Source: Candidatus Enterococcus murrayae
GTDB lineage: Bacteria > Bacillota > Bacilli > Lactobacillales > Enterococcaceae
DNA length: 40,971 nt
Assembly: GCF_017315985.1 (NCBI RefSeq)
Contig: NZ_JAFLVR010000051.1
Coordinates: 1-40,971, forward strand
Direction: 5' to 3'
Position numbers and translations under genes: made by a program. The notes under the pieces are model-generated. The model made no database searches, was not told the DNA's origin, and saw nothing but the letters and a program-made list of their open reading frames with translations. Position 1 is the stretch's first letter. Each line of letters starts with the position of its first letter. Shown here one piece after another: positions 16,017 through 24,205 of this stretch.

Positions 16017-16646
16017 ATGTCAAAGCAAAATACAAAGGAAAAAATATTACTTTCTGCTCTAGAACTCTTTTCAACAAAGGGCTATGAAGGAACCTCGGTC
16101 CGGGACCTTGCGAGAGCAGTTGGCATACGAGAAAGCTCGCTTTACAAGCATTTTAAGAATAAGCAAGCGATATTTGATGCGATCTTAGCGTACATGGAGA
16201 GCTATCACAATGAAAAAATGAAGGAAATGGCGATGCCGTTAGGACGATTTGAAGAAATAGCAGGTGATTACAGTGAGCTTTCACTCGATCATTTGTATCA
16301 AATCAGCTCAGCATTATTTTTAATGAGCTTCAAAGATACGGTGGAAATTCAATTCAGACGCATGCTGACAATTGAACAATTTTCAAATCCGGAAATAAAA
16401 GCAAGCTACAAAAAATATTTTATCTCTGATATTTTACACTATCAAACGATGCTTTTTTCCGAAATGATCCAGCAAGGGCGCTTTATCGAGTGTGACCCAA
16501 AAGTTCTTGCTCTACAGTTTTACTCACCGATTTACACCTTACTTGCTTTATACGAGGGACAGCTGGAGAAAGAAGAAGAGGCGCTAGCCATTCTAAAGGA
16601 ACACATTTTTCAATTTGATAAAAGATACAGCAGTGAAGGGAAGTGA
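16017..16646 (+). CDS. TetR/AcrR-family repressor
   Basis: 209 residues. The N-terminal helix-turn-helix (about 8-55) reads SALELFSTKGYEGTSVRDLA and then GIRESSLYKHFKNK, the classical TetR signature. The C-terminal ligand domain is of no named subfamily. AGGAGG precedes the ATG. It probably represses its own operon through the sites at 15502-15547. Its stop overlaps a possible GTG start of the next gene. Confidence 0.92.
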   Translation: MSKQNTKEKILLSALELFSTKGYEGTSVRDLARAVGIRESSLYKHFKNKQAIFDAILAYMESYHNEKMKEMAMPLGRFEEIAGDYSELSLDHLYQISSALFLMSFKDTVEIQFRRMLTIEQFSNPEIKASYKKYFISDILHYQTMLFSEMIQQGRFIECDPKVLALQFYSPIYTLLALYEGQLEKEEEALAILKEHIFQFDKRYSSEGK

Positions 16647-16651
16647 AGAGT

Positions 16652-17137
16652 ATGAATACGTTGATTGTCTATGCATCGCAAAAAGGCAGCACTGCCGATT
16701 GTGCTCACTACTTGAAGGAGCAATTGACGGGAGAAGTCACTGTGGTGAATGTGAAGGAGAAGATCCCCAAGCTGGATGAGTTCGATACGATCATAGTCGG
16801 CGGGTCTGTTCATATGATGAAGATCCAGAGAAAGATTGCCTCTTTTTGCAGTCGCTATAAAAAACAGCTGCTTGAGAAGAAGCTTGGATTATTTGTTTGC
16901 TGCTATACCACAGAGGGGGATGCCAAATTTTTTGACACCTTTTTTGATCAACGGTTGTTGACCCATGCTAAAATTACTAGTATTTTTGGTGGGGAAATGA
17001 GGTACGATAAATTGAACTTCGCCTACCGCAAGCTGTTTCAATCGTTGAACAAAATTGAAGATTTTCGCAAGGAGTTTGTGGAACCAGAAATTAACTATGA
17101 AGAGATAGCTAGATTTGCGCAAGCCATCAATGGATAA
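16652..17137 (+). CDS. flavodoxin-like protein (HemG-type)
   Basis: 161 residues from ATG 16652; GTG 16643 is in frame and overlaps the TetR stop, but it sits too near GAAGGGAAG. The phosphate-binding loop of flavodoxins is readable at the start (LIVYASQKGST), followed by IIVGGSVHMMKIQRKIASF and FVCCYTTEGDAKFFD. These resemble flavodoxin-domain proteins including menaquinone-dependent protoporphyrinogen oxidase HemG. It binds FMN; the substrate here is unknown. Last gene of the TetR operon. Confidence 0.8.
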   Translation: MNTLIVYASQKGSTADCAHYLKEQLTGEVTVVNVKEKIPKLDEFDTIIVGGSVHMMKIQRKIASFCSRYKKQLLEKKLGLFVCCYTTEGDAKFFDTFFDQRLLTHAKITSIFGGEMRYDKLNFAYRKLFQSLNKIEDFRKEFVEPEINYEEIARFAQAING

Positions 17138-17142
17138 GAAAT

Positions 17143-17188
17143 GAAAGAAAGAACAAAGGTATAAATTACTGCCTTTGTTCTTTCTTTA
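17143..17188. terminator. long hairpin terminator, possibly bidirectional
   Basis: AAAGAAAGAACAAAGG (17144-17159) pairs with CCTTTGTTCTTTCTTT (17172-17187) around a 12-base loop. It closes the flavodoxin operon and lies just beyond the 3' end of the tRNA-like element on the other strand. Confidence 0.75.
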
Positions 17189-17193
17189 TACAA

Positions 17194-17289
17194 CGTGGAT
17201 GGCAGGATTCGAACCTACACCTCGTATTAAAATGAAACAAACCGTCGTTTTCAGTCCCACTTCTGAGTCTAAACACCAAGTTCATCCAC
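17194..17289 (-). tRNA. tRNA-like element, no canonical anticodon arm
   Basis: Read on the minus strand, GTGGATG and CATCCAC form a perfect 7-bp acceptor stem. Just inside the 3' half is a full T arm: GTAGG, loop TTCGAAT, CCTGC. The element is about 95 nt, the size of a long-variable-arm tRNA. I cannot fold a normal D arm or a 5-bp anticodon stem: a CTGAAAA loop-like string (as in tRNA-Phe) has no matching stem. A weak hairpin TGAAA/TTTCA exists in the middle. CCA is not encoded. It may be a degenerate tRNA or a stand-alone tRNA-like RNA comparable in kind to tRNA-Other of the Bacillus cereus group. It stands alone, not in a tRNA cluster. Confidence 0.5.
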
Positions 17290-17369
17290 AAGAAGACTCT
17301 ACGATAGTTAGCTTATAGAAAGCTTAAAAGGGTGGTAAGAAATTTTTAAGACTCAAAGGTTCGAATTAA

Positions 17370-17405
17370 AACGATCGAGAAGCGCTGCTTCTCGATCGTT
17401 TTTTG
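17370..17405. terminator. strong bidirectional terminator
   Basis: AACGATCGAGAAGC (17370-17383) pairs perfectly with GCTTCTCGATCGTT (17387-17400). It has T6 on the plus side and TTTT on the minus side. It ends the minus-strand oxidase-like gene and RibU transcript. Confidence 0.85.
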
Positions 17406-17861
17406 CTAATCATAGTCTTCAATCTCAGCTTTTTCCTGCTCAAAATCAATAAACAGTTGAAAGCCATTGTCATCTTTGTCTTGATCCCAGATTTCTACCA
17501 ATTTGGGTACCACTTCGATTAGAATTTCACTGTCCTTGTGAGGATAGGCATTGTAGCTCTTTTCCCAGTGTTTTTGATACAAGGTTTGAAAAGAGCGGTC
17601 CTCTTGGTCGACAACTAATCCATGATTAATGGCGATGCCTTCGATCTGAACGCCCCAGTGACAGATCGCCACTTGGGGATTTTCAAGCAACTGTTTGGTT
17701 TTCCGAAAGTTCTTATCTGTTTTGAATAAGATTTTCTGATCATGGATGATGACGCTGACATTCCGAACCATGACATGATCATTCAGGCTGGTAGCCAGAG
17801 CCATGATCTTTTTCTGCCCCAGCTTTTGATAAAATTGCTCAACGGCTTCATTAAATTCCAC
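17406..17861 (-). CDS. pyridoxamine 5'-phosphate oxidase-family flavin-binding protein
   Basis: 151 residues of the FMN-binding split-barrel type: KIMALATSLNDHVMVRNVSVIIHD and ILFKTDKNFRKTKQLLENPQVAICHWG match the strand order of the family. It probably binds FMN or a related flavin. The GTG start shares one base with the stop of ribU, so the two are translated together. Co-expression with a riboflavin transporter under an FMN riboswitch fits a flavoprotein. Its actual substrate is not known. Confidence 0.85.
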   Translation of the reverse strand: MEFNEAVEQFYQKLGQKKIMALATSLNDHVMVRNVSVIIHDQKILFKTDKNFRKTKQLLENPQVAICHWGVQIEGIAINHGLVVDQEDRSFQTLYQKHWEKSYNAYPHKDSEILIEVVPKLVEIWDQDKDDNGFQLFIDFEQEKAEIEDYD

Positions 17862-18460
17862 TATAAAAACTCCCGTCTAAGAAAAATTGCTCGCAGGCGA
17901 TCCAGAGAAAAATAGACGACTGCGGTAGTGACGCCGTATTTGATCAAATTAAACGGTATGATCCCGATTATGACTAATTTCCACACGCTGTCTACCATCG
18001 GATTGACTGCTTGGGTCATCGCGATAATCGCTTCCATCGACAAGCCATACAGCTTCGTGTAAAAAGGGATGATAAAATATACATTTGATAAGCAGGCAAC
18101 AAAAGTCACAACAGCAGTACCGGCTAACATGCCCTTTAAGGCGGATCCCTTGTTCATTGAACGCTGATAGATCCAACTAGCGGGTAAAATAAAGCTGACA
18201 CTCAAAAGAAAGTTTTGGATTTCTCCAGTAAACATCGAAGCCGTTCCGACTGTGGCTAGTTTGATCATGAGTTTGATCAATACGATGAAGATACCCGAAA
18301 CAGGTCCCAGCAGAAACGTTCCTAATAATTCAGGAACACCCGCCAAATCAAAATCCATAAACGGCGGCATGAACGGCAGCGGGAACTTGAAGAGCATCAA
18401 CACATAGGAGAGCGCCCCAAAAATCGCGATCATCACTAATTTTCTTGCAGTAAATTTCAT
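17861..18460 (-). CDS. ribU: riboflavin ECF transporter S component
   Basis: 199 residues with about six membrane helices, the usual size of RibU. The start LVMIAIFGALSYVLMLFKFP and the segment FMDFDLAGVPELLGTFLLGP are typical of riboflavin-specific S components. The shared energizing module (EcfA1, EcfA2, EcfT) is not in the window. Assignment to riboflavin is strongly supported by the FMN riboswitch immediately upstream. AAAGGTGTG precedes the ATG. Confidence 0.93.
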   Translation of the reverse strand: MKFTARKLVMIAIFGALSYVLMLFKFPLPFMPPFMDFDLAGVPELLGTFLLGPVSGIFIVLIKLMIKLATVGTASMFTGEIQNFLLSVSFILPASWIYQRSMNKGSALKGMLAGTAVVTFVACLSNVYFIIPFYTKLYGLSMEAIIAMTQAVNPMVDSVWKLVIIGIIPFNLIKYGVTTAVVYFSLDRLRAIFLRREFL

Positions 18461-18483
18461 TTCAACACACCTTTCTTAAAACA

Positions 18484-18516
18484 TAAAAAAGAACCTTACA
18501 ACAACATTTGCAAGGC
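18484..18516 (-). terminator. riboswitch expression-platform terminator
   Basis: On the minus strand CCTTGCAA (from 18515) pairs with TTGTAAGG (ending 18493) with one mismatch and is followed by TTCTTTTTT. It sits between the FMN aptamer and ribU, as expected for termination when FMN is bound. Confidence 0.75.
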
Positions 18517-18590
18517 ACAGTCAAAGTAGAAAAAGGGTGTATTGATTCGTCAAATAGCGTTTGTTATCTGAACGATCAACAAACACACGC

Positions 18591-18700
18591 TTTTCTTCTT
18601 CCATCCAGACTGTACTGTCGGTCTCAGAATTGCACTGAGTCAGCCAAAAGGCTCGCGGACTATCACCGCCGGTCGGGAATTAAACCCTGCCCTGAAGAAC
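18591..18700 (-). ncRNA. FMN riboswitch (RFN element)
   Basis: The minus strand carries the conserved RFN blocks in order: TTCAGGGCAGGG, AATTCCCGACCGGCGGT, AGTCCGCGAGC, GACCGACAGTACAGTCTG and GGATGGAAGAAG. The aptamer precedes ribU and should turn it off at high FMN. A promoter is visible upstream: TTGCAT (minus, 18740-18735), a 17-base spacer, then GAAAAT (18717-18712) with an extended TG. Confidence 0.96.
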
Positions 18701-18711
18701 TTATTGTGTTT

Positions 18712-18740
18712 ATTTTCACATGTTTTTAATCCAAATGCAA
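18712..18740 (-). promoter_or_regulatory. promoter of the FMN riboswitch-ribU transcript
   Basis: On the minus strand, -35 TTGCAT at 18740-18735 and extended -10 TGTGAAAAT ending at 18712 are separated by 17 bases. Transcription would start just ahead of the aptamer. Confidence 0.55.
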
Positions 18741-18791
18741 GCGTTTTTTATGTCTGAATTCAGATAAGTTGGATTTTTACGGAAGAAATGG

Positions 18792-19211
18792 CTAACGATA
18801 AATCATGTTCCAATACGCCTCATGGTCGTTTACTTCCTTGAGCTTTTCCCAGCCTTCCTTTTCATAAAAAGTCAAAGCCGGGGTGTTTTGTGATACGCAT
18901 TTCAAACTCATCGGACGTTTTAACTGCTGTTTGGCTTTTTCCAAGAGCTGGTGTCCCGTTCCTTGTCCTTTAAAATAAGTGTCGACAAATAAGCAATGAA
19001 TGAAATTATCTGGCAGATAGAAGGAAATGAAGCCAAGAATTGTTTTATCTGCCTCTGCGACAAAAATCGATTCGTCCTTTGTATCGCGGTCGAAATCTGT
19101 TAGGTGCATTTGTTTCGGATCACTCCAATAAAAGGTTTTTTGGCGACTTTCCAAGTAAAGCTTCCGCAGTCTTGGCTTATCCTGTGGTGTCATTTCGCGA
19201 ATCTGAATCAA
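18792..19211 (-). CDS. GNAT-family N-acetyltransferase
   Basis: 139 residues. The acetyl-CoA binding motif is VDTYFKGQGTGHQLLEKA (about 82-99), matching R/Q-x-x-G-x-G/A. Strand 4 is GFISFYLPDNFIHCLFV and the C-terminal part SLKCVSQNTPALTFYEKEGW. The acceptor substrate is unknown. The start is TTG 19211 with AAGGAG 8 bases upstream; the ATG nearby runs into a stop. Monocistronic. Confidence 0.9.
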   Translation of the reverse strand: MIQIREMTPQDKPRLRKLYLESRQKTFYWSDPKQMHLTDFDRDTKDESIFVAEADKTILGFISFYLPDNFIHCLFVDTYFKGQGTGHQLLEKAKQQLKRPMSLKCVSQNTPALTFYEKEGWEKLKEVNDHEAYWNMIYR

Positions 19212-19341
19212 GCAAACATCTCCTTCTGATCATAAAAGCTTTCATTGATTAAAAAGCATTTTAACAGTTTTTTGATAAATCTCAACAGTTAGGCATGATC
19301 AAGGAGTGTTATCATACTAAATAATTAGAGCAAAAATACGT

Positions 19342-19380
19342 CTTTCGCCCTATGACGAAGTAAAGGAAATTCTGCATAAT
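19342..19380 (+). promoter_or_regulatory. shared envelope-stress promoter module, copy 1
   Basis: CTTTCGCCCTATGACGA (19342-19358) is followed 16 bases later by -10 CATAAT (19375-19380). The same arrangement occurs at 19922-19960 ahead of the LiaX-like gene. The box has imperfect dyad symmetry (TTCG and CGA ends). It is a good candidate for a LiaR-type response-regulator site, which is inference. Confidence 0.6.
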
Positions 19381-19493
19381 AAGGACATAAGATAAAAACA
19401 CATCGCAAGTGGGAAGATCGAAATGAACGAAATCTAAAATAAGATGGGATTCTCGAAAATAGTGTTTTTGGAAAATAAAGGAAGAGAGTGAAC

Positions 19494-19787
19494 ATGATGA
19501 AAAAAATGACGAAATCACAAAACAATCGAGTATTGACAGGAACAATAGCGGGAGTCGCGGAATATTTTGGGATCGATCCTACCATTGCACGAGTGGCATT
19601 TGTTTTCAGCAACTTTTTCTTAGACGGCGCACCGATTTTACTGTACTTCGTATTAATGGCAATCATGCCAAAAGCAGAAAGCCGCAATCGATCTTACGAA
19701 CGTCCGTATAGTCGTCCGGAGCGTCAGCCTGAGCGTCAACCCAAGCAAGCAGAGACAACTGCTGACGATGCGTGGAGTGACTTTTAA
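19494..19787 (+). CDS. PspC-domain membrane protein, copy 1
   Basis: 97 residues from ATG 19494 with AAAGGAAGAG upstream; GTG 19488 is in frame but too close. It is a PspC domain: VLTGTIAGVAEYFGIDPTIA, then a membrane helix (about 35-55) and a basic Arg/Pro/Gln-rich tail ending DDAWSDF. PspC-type proteins act in envelope-stress responses. It is a clear paralogue of the gene at 21740, with which it shares both the N-terminal domain and the ...WSDF end. It has its own promoter module and terminator. Confidence 0.88.
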   Translation: MMKKMTKSQNNRVLTGTIAGVAEYFGIDPTIARVAFVFSNFFLDGAPILLYFVLMAIMPKAESRNRSYERPYSRPERQPERQPKQAETTADDAWSDF

Positions 19788-19836
19788 TTAGAAAAACAAG
19801 GATTGTTTACCATCAATCTTACTATATAAATTGAAA

Positions 19837-19870
19837 GAGTGGGCTGCTAAAAAAGCGATCCACTTTTTTT
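19837..19870 (+). terminator. Rho-independent terminator
   Basis: AGTGGGCTGCT (19838-19848) pairs imperfectly with AGCGATCCACT (19854-19864), followed by a T tract. It isolates the first PspC gene from the LiaX-like gene. Confidence 0.65.
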
Positions 19871-19921
19871 ATGAGTCGGGCAAGGGGCAGCAGGTGTTGA
19901 GAGAAAGGAAGAAAGATAGTC

Positions 19922-19960
19922 CTTTCGACCCATGACGATTAAAAAAGGAATGTGCATAAT
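19922..19960 (+). promoter_or_regulatory. shared envelope-stress promoter module, copy 2
   Basis: CTTTCGACCCATGACGA (19922-19938) lies exactly 16 bases before CATAAT (19955-19960), preceded by TGTG. The box matches copy 1 at 15 of 17 bases. Confidence 0.6.
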
Positions 19961-19995
19961 AGAGTTACAGAACATTTCGTTGAGGAGAGATTATC

Positions 19996-21723
19996 ATGAA
20001 TGAACGGGAAAAAATCTTAGAATCGATTAAAAAAGGCATCCTTTCTCCAGAAGAAGGGTTAGATTTGTTAGAAAGTCTAGGTTTAAAAGACACAGAAACC
20101 CAAACGAAAGAAACAGCAGAGGACGTAGTGGCCCCCGTAGCTGAATCAAATGAACCGATAGAGCTGGAAAAAGCTGTTGAATCTGAAGAGATACCAGAAA
20201 CCGGAGCAAGTACAGCTTCTGAAGAGAGCTTCGCAACCGAAGAAGAACCACAATCAGAAGAGTTCACCTATGAAGAAACAACTGCTTCATCAGAAGTACC
20301 AGAATTTAACGAGACTTCTGAACAGGAACCTGAGATGGAAGCAGAAACCGTTGAAGAAGCGCTCCAAGAAAATAATCAGCCCTCCGACAGTGTGGCCAGT
20401 ATGATTGATGAATGGGAGAACAAGGCGGAGCCTGAAACGAAGGAAACAGATCCCGTTAGATCGAAAATCGATGAGTTTGATCTGGCACTGCAAACCAAAA
20501 TTGAAGCTCTTCGAGAGAAAAAGGAAGAGTTTAGGGAACTAAACCTTGAGGCTGAATTAGGAATTATCTCTGCGGAGAATGAAGTGATATATAAGCAAAT
20601 GAAAATTGAGCTGAAGGAACTAGAGGAAGAAATCGAATTGCTGAAGCACGAACGAAAAGCAATCGACGAAGACCTTTTCTCATCTCCAGAGAGACCCTAT
20701 GTCTCAGATGGCTTTTTTGAAGTACCTGATGATTTTGAGGAACAAAAGTATCGTCCGATGGATCGCCCTCAGGTGGAACCGAATGACTGGGCAAGCCGTA
20801 TCGGACGGGTCGTAAACAAAGCGGCTGGAAGAGTCTCTGATAAAGTGAACAATGATTTTGATTGGAAAAATATCAATCAAAAATTTTACGGGACAGCCAA
20901 GACACACTTCAGTCATCAATTTACTTTTGAAGATATCGACGCGAAAACCATCGATATCAAGCTTGCCAAAGGAAAGATAATTTTGAAGACGTGGGAAGAT
21001 GAAACAATCAATGATGTCAAAGTAGAAGCATCCGCAGCTTTGCTTGGTCAAATGGATGAGCCGGATCCGCTTGATGCATTCTTAGAGCGCAGCCGAATCG
21101 ATGTGAACAACTACCAGATATTATTCCACGTACCAAATAAAAGAGTCGATGCGAAGCTAACCTTCTATTTGCCAAAACGACAGTACAATAATTTGTCGCT
21201 GCGCTTATTGAATGGAGACTTGATGATTGACGAGCTTGCCGCAAAAAATACAGCAATCCAGGCGACCAACGGGACGATCCTAATCAAAGAGCTCGATGCT
21301 TCGATGCTTGAATTTGAAGGAACAAACAATCAGGTTGAAATCCGCGAAGGTCAAATTTTAGACGCATCGATTGAGACAGTGACTGGAACGATTATTTCAA
21401 GAGCAGATGTCGTTCGATCGGAATATTCACTGATCAACGGGGACATTAAACTAACGGCAAAAAATGATGACTTGAAAAAAATCGAGGCACAATCGGTCAA
21501 TGGGGACGTCAAAGTATCATTACCGCAAACCGTTGGGATTGAAGGTTCTGCTAAAACAGGAATCGGAACCATCAATTACCGCTTTGCCAATTGTGAAACA
21601 GTCCAGGAACGAAGCGGCGACACACAAAAAGTTTTGCATTTTCAACGAGCCGCAGGAGAAGCGGCCCAAATCGAGGTTTCTTCTAAGGCAGGAAATATTT
21701 TCTTGAAGGATTATGATAAATAG
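19996..21723 (+). CDS. LiaX-like envelope-stress protein (DUF4097)
   Basis: 575 residues. The N-terminal helical part (NEREKILESIKKGILSPEEG, 2-21) is the short SHOCT/DUF-like module seen at the start of LiaX proteins. A long acidic Glu-rich linker follows (about 35-155), then a predicted coiled coil (about 160-220), then a beta-repeat DUF4097 domain (about 310-570; repeated NGDLMID, NGTILIKEL, NGDIKLTA, NGDVKVSL units). In Enterococcus faecalis LiaX is a surface protein that controls the LiaFSR response to daptomycin and antimicrobial peptides. The protein here lacks a signal peptide, as LiaX does. A PspC gene follows, as liaY follows liaX, but a liaZ-like gene is not seen. Orthology is likely, not proved. 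Confidence 0.75.
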   Translation: MNEREKILESIKKGILSPEEGLDLLESLGLKDTETQTKETAEDVVAPVAESNEPIELEKAVESEEIPETGASTASEESFATEEEPQSEEFTYEETTASSEVPEFNETSEQEPEMEAETVEEALQENNQPSDSVASMIDEWENKAEPETKETDPVRSKIDEFDLALQTKIEALREKKEEFRELNLEAELGIISAENEVIYKQMKIELKELEEEIELLKHERKAIDEDLFSSPERPYVSDGFFEVPDDFEEQKYRPMDRPQVEPNDWASRIGRVVNKAAGRVSDKVNNDFDWKNINQKFYGTAKTHFSHQFTFEDIDAKTIDIKLAKGKIILKTWEDETINDVKVEASAALLGQMDEPDPLDAFLERSRIDVNNYQILFHVPNKRVDAKLTFYLPKRQYNNLSLRLLNGDLMIDELAAKNTAIQATNGTILIKELDASMLEFEGTNNQVEIREGQILDASIETVTGTIISRADVVRSEYSLINGDIKLTAKNDDLKKIEAQSVNGDVKVSLPQTVGIEGSAKTGIGTINYRFANCETVQERSGDTQKVLHFQRAAGEAAQIEVSSKAGNIFLKDYDK

Positions 21724-21739
21724 AAGGGAACAACCAAAA

Positions 21740-22030
21740 ATGAGAAAAAGAATGACGAAATCACAAACGAATCGCATGCTGACAGGTACGATTGGAGGGA
21801 TCGCGGAATATTTTGGAATCGATCCAACCATTGCCCGAGTTATCTTTGTATTCCTCAGCCTGGTTTTAGCTGGAATGCCAGTCTTCTTTTATATATTGCT
21901 AGCGCTGATTGTTCCAAGAGCAGACAGTCGCAATGCCTCTTACCAGCAAAGCTATGAGCGGCCTAAAAAAACAAAAGCGCAGCGTAGACGGGCAGAAGCA
22001 GAAGAAGAGGAAAATTGGAGCGACTTCTAG
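21740..22030 (+). CDS. PspC-domain membrane protein, copy 2 (LiaY-like)
   Basis: 96 residues from ATG 21740, with AGAAGGGAA upstream; ATG 21713 is in frame but lies inside the preceding gene. The PspC domain reads MLTGTIGGIAEYFGIDPTIA, the membrane helix follows (about 35-57), and a basic then acidic tail ends NWSDF. It is co-transcribed with the LiaX-like gene and sits where liaY lies in E. faecalis. Paralogue of the 19494 gene. Confidence 0.88.
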   Translation: MRKRMTKSQTNRMLTGTIGGIAEYFGIDPTIARVIFVFLSLVLAGMPVFFYILLALIVPRADSRNASYQQSYERPKKTKAQRRRAEAEEEENWSDF

Positions 22031-22070
22031 TCCAATAGCTTATGCCCAACAATGAATCACAGCGTTTCAC

Positions 22071-22107
22071 AGGACATCCTTAGTTTTTAGGGATGTCTTT
22101 TTTTGTT
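22071..22107 (+). terminator. Rho-independent terminator of the LiaX-PspC operon
   Basis: GACATCCTTA (22073-22082) pairs with TTAGGGATGTC with one wobble or bulge and is followed by T7. Confidence 0.8.
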
Positions 22108-22449
22108 CTTTTTAAGATGAAAAGTGAAAAAAATCAAACCAAACGGCCATATAGAGCATAATAAAATTAATGCTTCCCCTCTGTTAGATTGTTCATAATT
22201 AAAATCCAATTAATAATATATAAGTTCTTTGATGTTGAATTTAATAAAATTATTGCTAACTATGTTTGAAAAACACTATGTAGATGGATAGAAAAAGGGT
22301 AGAATAAAAATGATATGGGCACTTCCAAATAAAACACTACCGTTATTTTATTTGTTTTAGAAAGAATATTGTTAGTTTTGACGTAAGGACGTTTAAGAGC
22401 ATAGTCACCATATACTCATATCAACTTTAGTTAATTTGGAGGAGAAAGA
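22108..22449. other. AT-rich region upstream of the orphan Mga-like gene
   Basis: 342 bases without a gene. It ends with a strong ribosome binding site (TTGGAGGAG) for the 22450 gene. A TTGACG at about 22378 could be a -35, but no good -10 follows. The length suggests a long 5' untranslated leader or upstream activator sites, neither of which I can show. Confidence 0.4.
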
Positions 22450-24006
22450 ATGGATTTTCGCCAGGTTTTAGGAGTAAGCAATCGACGCAGATTAAAATTG
22501 ATTGAGCTATTGTATTATAACCGAGATGGCACACCAAGTGAGAAGCTCACCAGTGAGTTGAAATGTTCATTACCGATTTTATTGAGTGACATTAGTTTGA
22601 TAAATGCGCAGCAGAATAAATATTTTTTGGTTGAAAAGGACAATGGCTTGTACCAAGTTAAGCTCATGGAGGACATCAGTATTGGAAAACTCTACGCTGA
22701 AGCGCTGACTCATTCGCCAGAATTTCAAATCGTCGAGAAGCTGTTGTATGAGGAGCATGACAACATCAGCACTTTATCAAAATCACTGTTTTTGAGCTCA
22801 TCCAACGCACAACGCTACTTAAAAAAACTAGAGCCTTCTTTAAAAAAGGCAGGAATATATTTATGTTATCGACCATTGCGGTTGGAAGGTGAAGAAAGCA
22901 CAATACGGCACTTTTACTATCGCTACTTCATCGAAAAGCATTATTCCTTGAAGACCGTGCTGCCTAATTTGAATGATTTTCAGCTGCGGTCAATTGAAAA
23001 ATTTGTACAGGAATTTGTTTCGATTAACGGTTTATACAAGAAGCATATTTTTCAAAAACGTTTGACCTACACGATTTTTATCAGCCTGTGGCGAATGAAG
23101 AATGGGCATTATTTTCCTGCAGAAGCCTTGCGGACAGAAGGCTTATTGTTGCCGGATAGTGAGACGATCATCCCTTTTAAAAGTCTAGTGTCTGATGTTT
23201 TTGGTCTATCACTAACGGATGAAGTCATGCGGGATTGCTTGTGGCTGTCCTATTCAGATGCAGTCGTCTTCAGTAAAGCCCACAGAGAACAGGCTCTAGC
23301 GGATAATTCACGGTATCGTCAATTGTTTAAGAAGCACCTGACGCTGACGAATGCGTTTATGAAATTAATGGGAGATTCCCCTGAGGAAGAACGAGTGCTA
23401 GAATTAACCACGACTCTAGTAAATGCTGTTTATCTTTATGATGAGAGGGGCGAGTTTGTCTCCATCCTTCGAAAAAATCGAACGATCTTTTTGAAAATGG
23501 TGGAGATCATGCATCAGCACGCAGTAGAGAAGGTCACAGAAATCACGAAAACCTTTGTTCAAACTTATGGCATCTATCAAAATAAGGATTTCATTACTAA
23601 TTATGTCTATCTGCTGCTGACAGCCGAAGTCGATAGTTTGGAACGATTGGCTTCTCAGGATCAGATCCTTCATCTGTTGTTGATTTCGGATCTTTCGCCA
23701 ACGGAAGAGGAATTCATCTCAAAGGTCATTACCCAGATTGTTTACGGGAACTTTGAAATCCATCACTTTGAGGACATTTGGGATGGCGATGAAGAGCTAA
23801 TAGAAAAAATCCTAACCTACGATGGCTTGATTACCACCGGATCAAGGGAAGGATTGCCCAAAGAGTTTCCTTTAGTTTCGATGGATCCTTATATCACACC
23901 ACAATCAATTGTCGCGATCCAAAACCTAGTCAATGAATTGTCCGAAAAGCTGTTTAAAAAATCCTTAGCAGAAAAAGAAAATTTTATGCGAGAAATGGCT
24001 GATTGA
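22450..24006 (+). CDS. Mga-family transcriptional regulator (orphan)
   Basis: 518 residues. The N-terminal winged helix reads RRLKLIELLYYNRDGTPSEK. A second helix-turn-helix (about 92-125) is of the Mga type: ISTLSKSLFLSSSNAQRYLK. The rest (about 140-515) fits the Mga PRD-like core and EIIB-like end. It is distinct from the WxL-locus regulator at 8223. Neighbours give no target: it stands alone between the LiaX operon and the Agr locus. AGGAG precedes the ATG. Mga proteins often activate adhesins and virulence genes. Confidence 0.8.
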   Translation: MDFRQVLGVSNRRRLKLIELLYYNRDGTPSEKLTSELKCSLPILLSDISLINAQQNKYFLVEKDNGLYQVKLMEDISIGKLYAEALTHSPEFQIVEKLLYEEHDNISTLSKSLFLSSSNAQRYLKKLEPSLKKAGIYLCYRPLRLEGEESTIRHFYYRYFIEKHYSLKTVLPNLNDFQLRSIEKFVQEFVSINGLYKKHIFQKRLTYTIFISLWRMKNGHYFPAEALRTEGLLLPDSETIIPFKSLVSDVFGLSLTDEVMRDCLWLSYSDAVVFSKAHREQALADNSRYRQLFKKHLTLTNAFMKLMGDSPEEERVLELTTTLVNAVYLYDERGEFVSILRKNRTIFLKMVEIMHQHAVEKVTEITKTFVQTYGIYQNKDFITNYVYLLLTAEVDSLERLASQDQILHLLLISDLSPTEEEFISKVITQIVYGNFEIHHFEDIWDGDEELIEKILTYDGLITTGSREGLPKEFPLVSMDPYITPQSIVAIQNLVNELSEKLFKKSLAEKENFMREMAD

Positions 24007-24071
24007 GGGATGACAGGTACTAGAAGATAAGAGCTTCTACCGATTGCTGAAACCTACGACTTAAAACGATT

Positions 24072-24135
24072 AAAGCCGAACGACCATATACTATCATAAT
24101 GGATAGTAATAGGGGCGTTCGGCTTTTGTTTTGTT
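24072..24135 (+). terminator. Rho-independent terminator
   Basis: AAAGCCGAACG (24072-24082) pairs with CGTTCGGCTTT (24115-24125), with an inner hairpin ACTATC/GATAGT, followed by a T-rich tract. It closes the Mga-like gene and faces the convergent Agr operon. Confidence 0.8.
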
Positions 24136-24205
24136 AAGTATTTTTCAAAAAGACTTTTATGCTAAATATTCAGAAGGCTAGTCAGTTAAGAGAGACTATC
24201 CCGCT

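Noticed and set aside
20704-21051. Minus-strand frames opposite the LiaX-like gene
   Set aside because: Shadows of the coding strand, without start signals or recognisable motifs.
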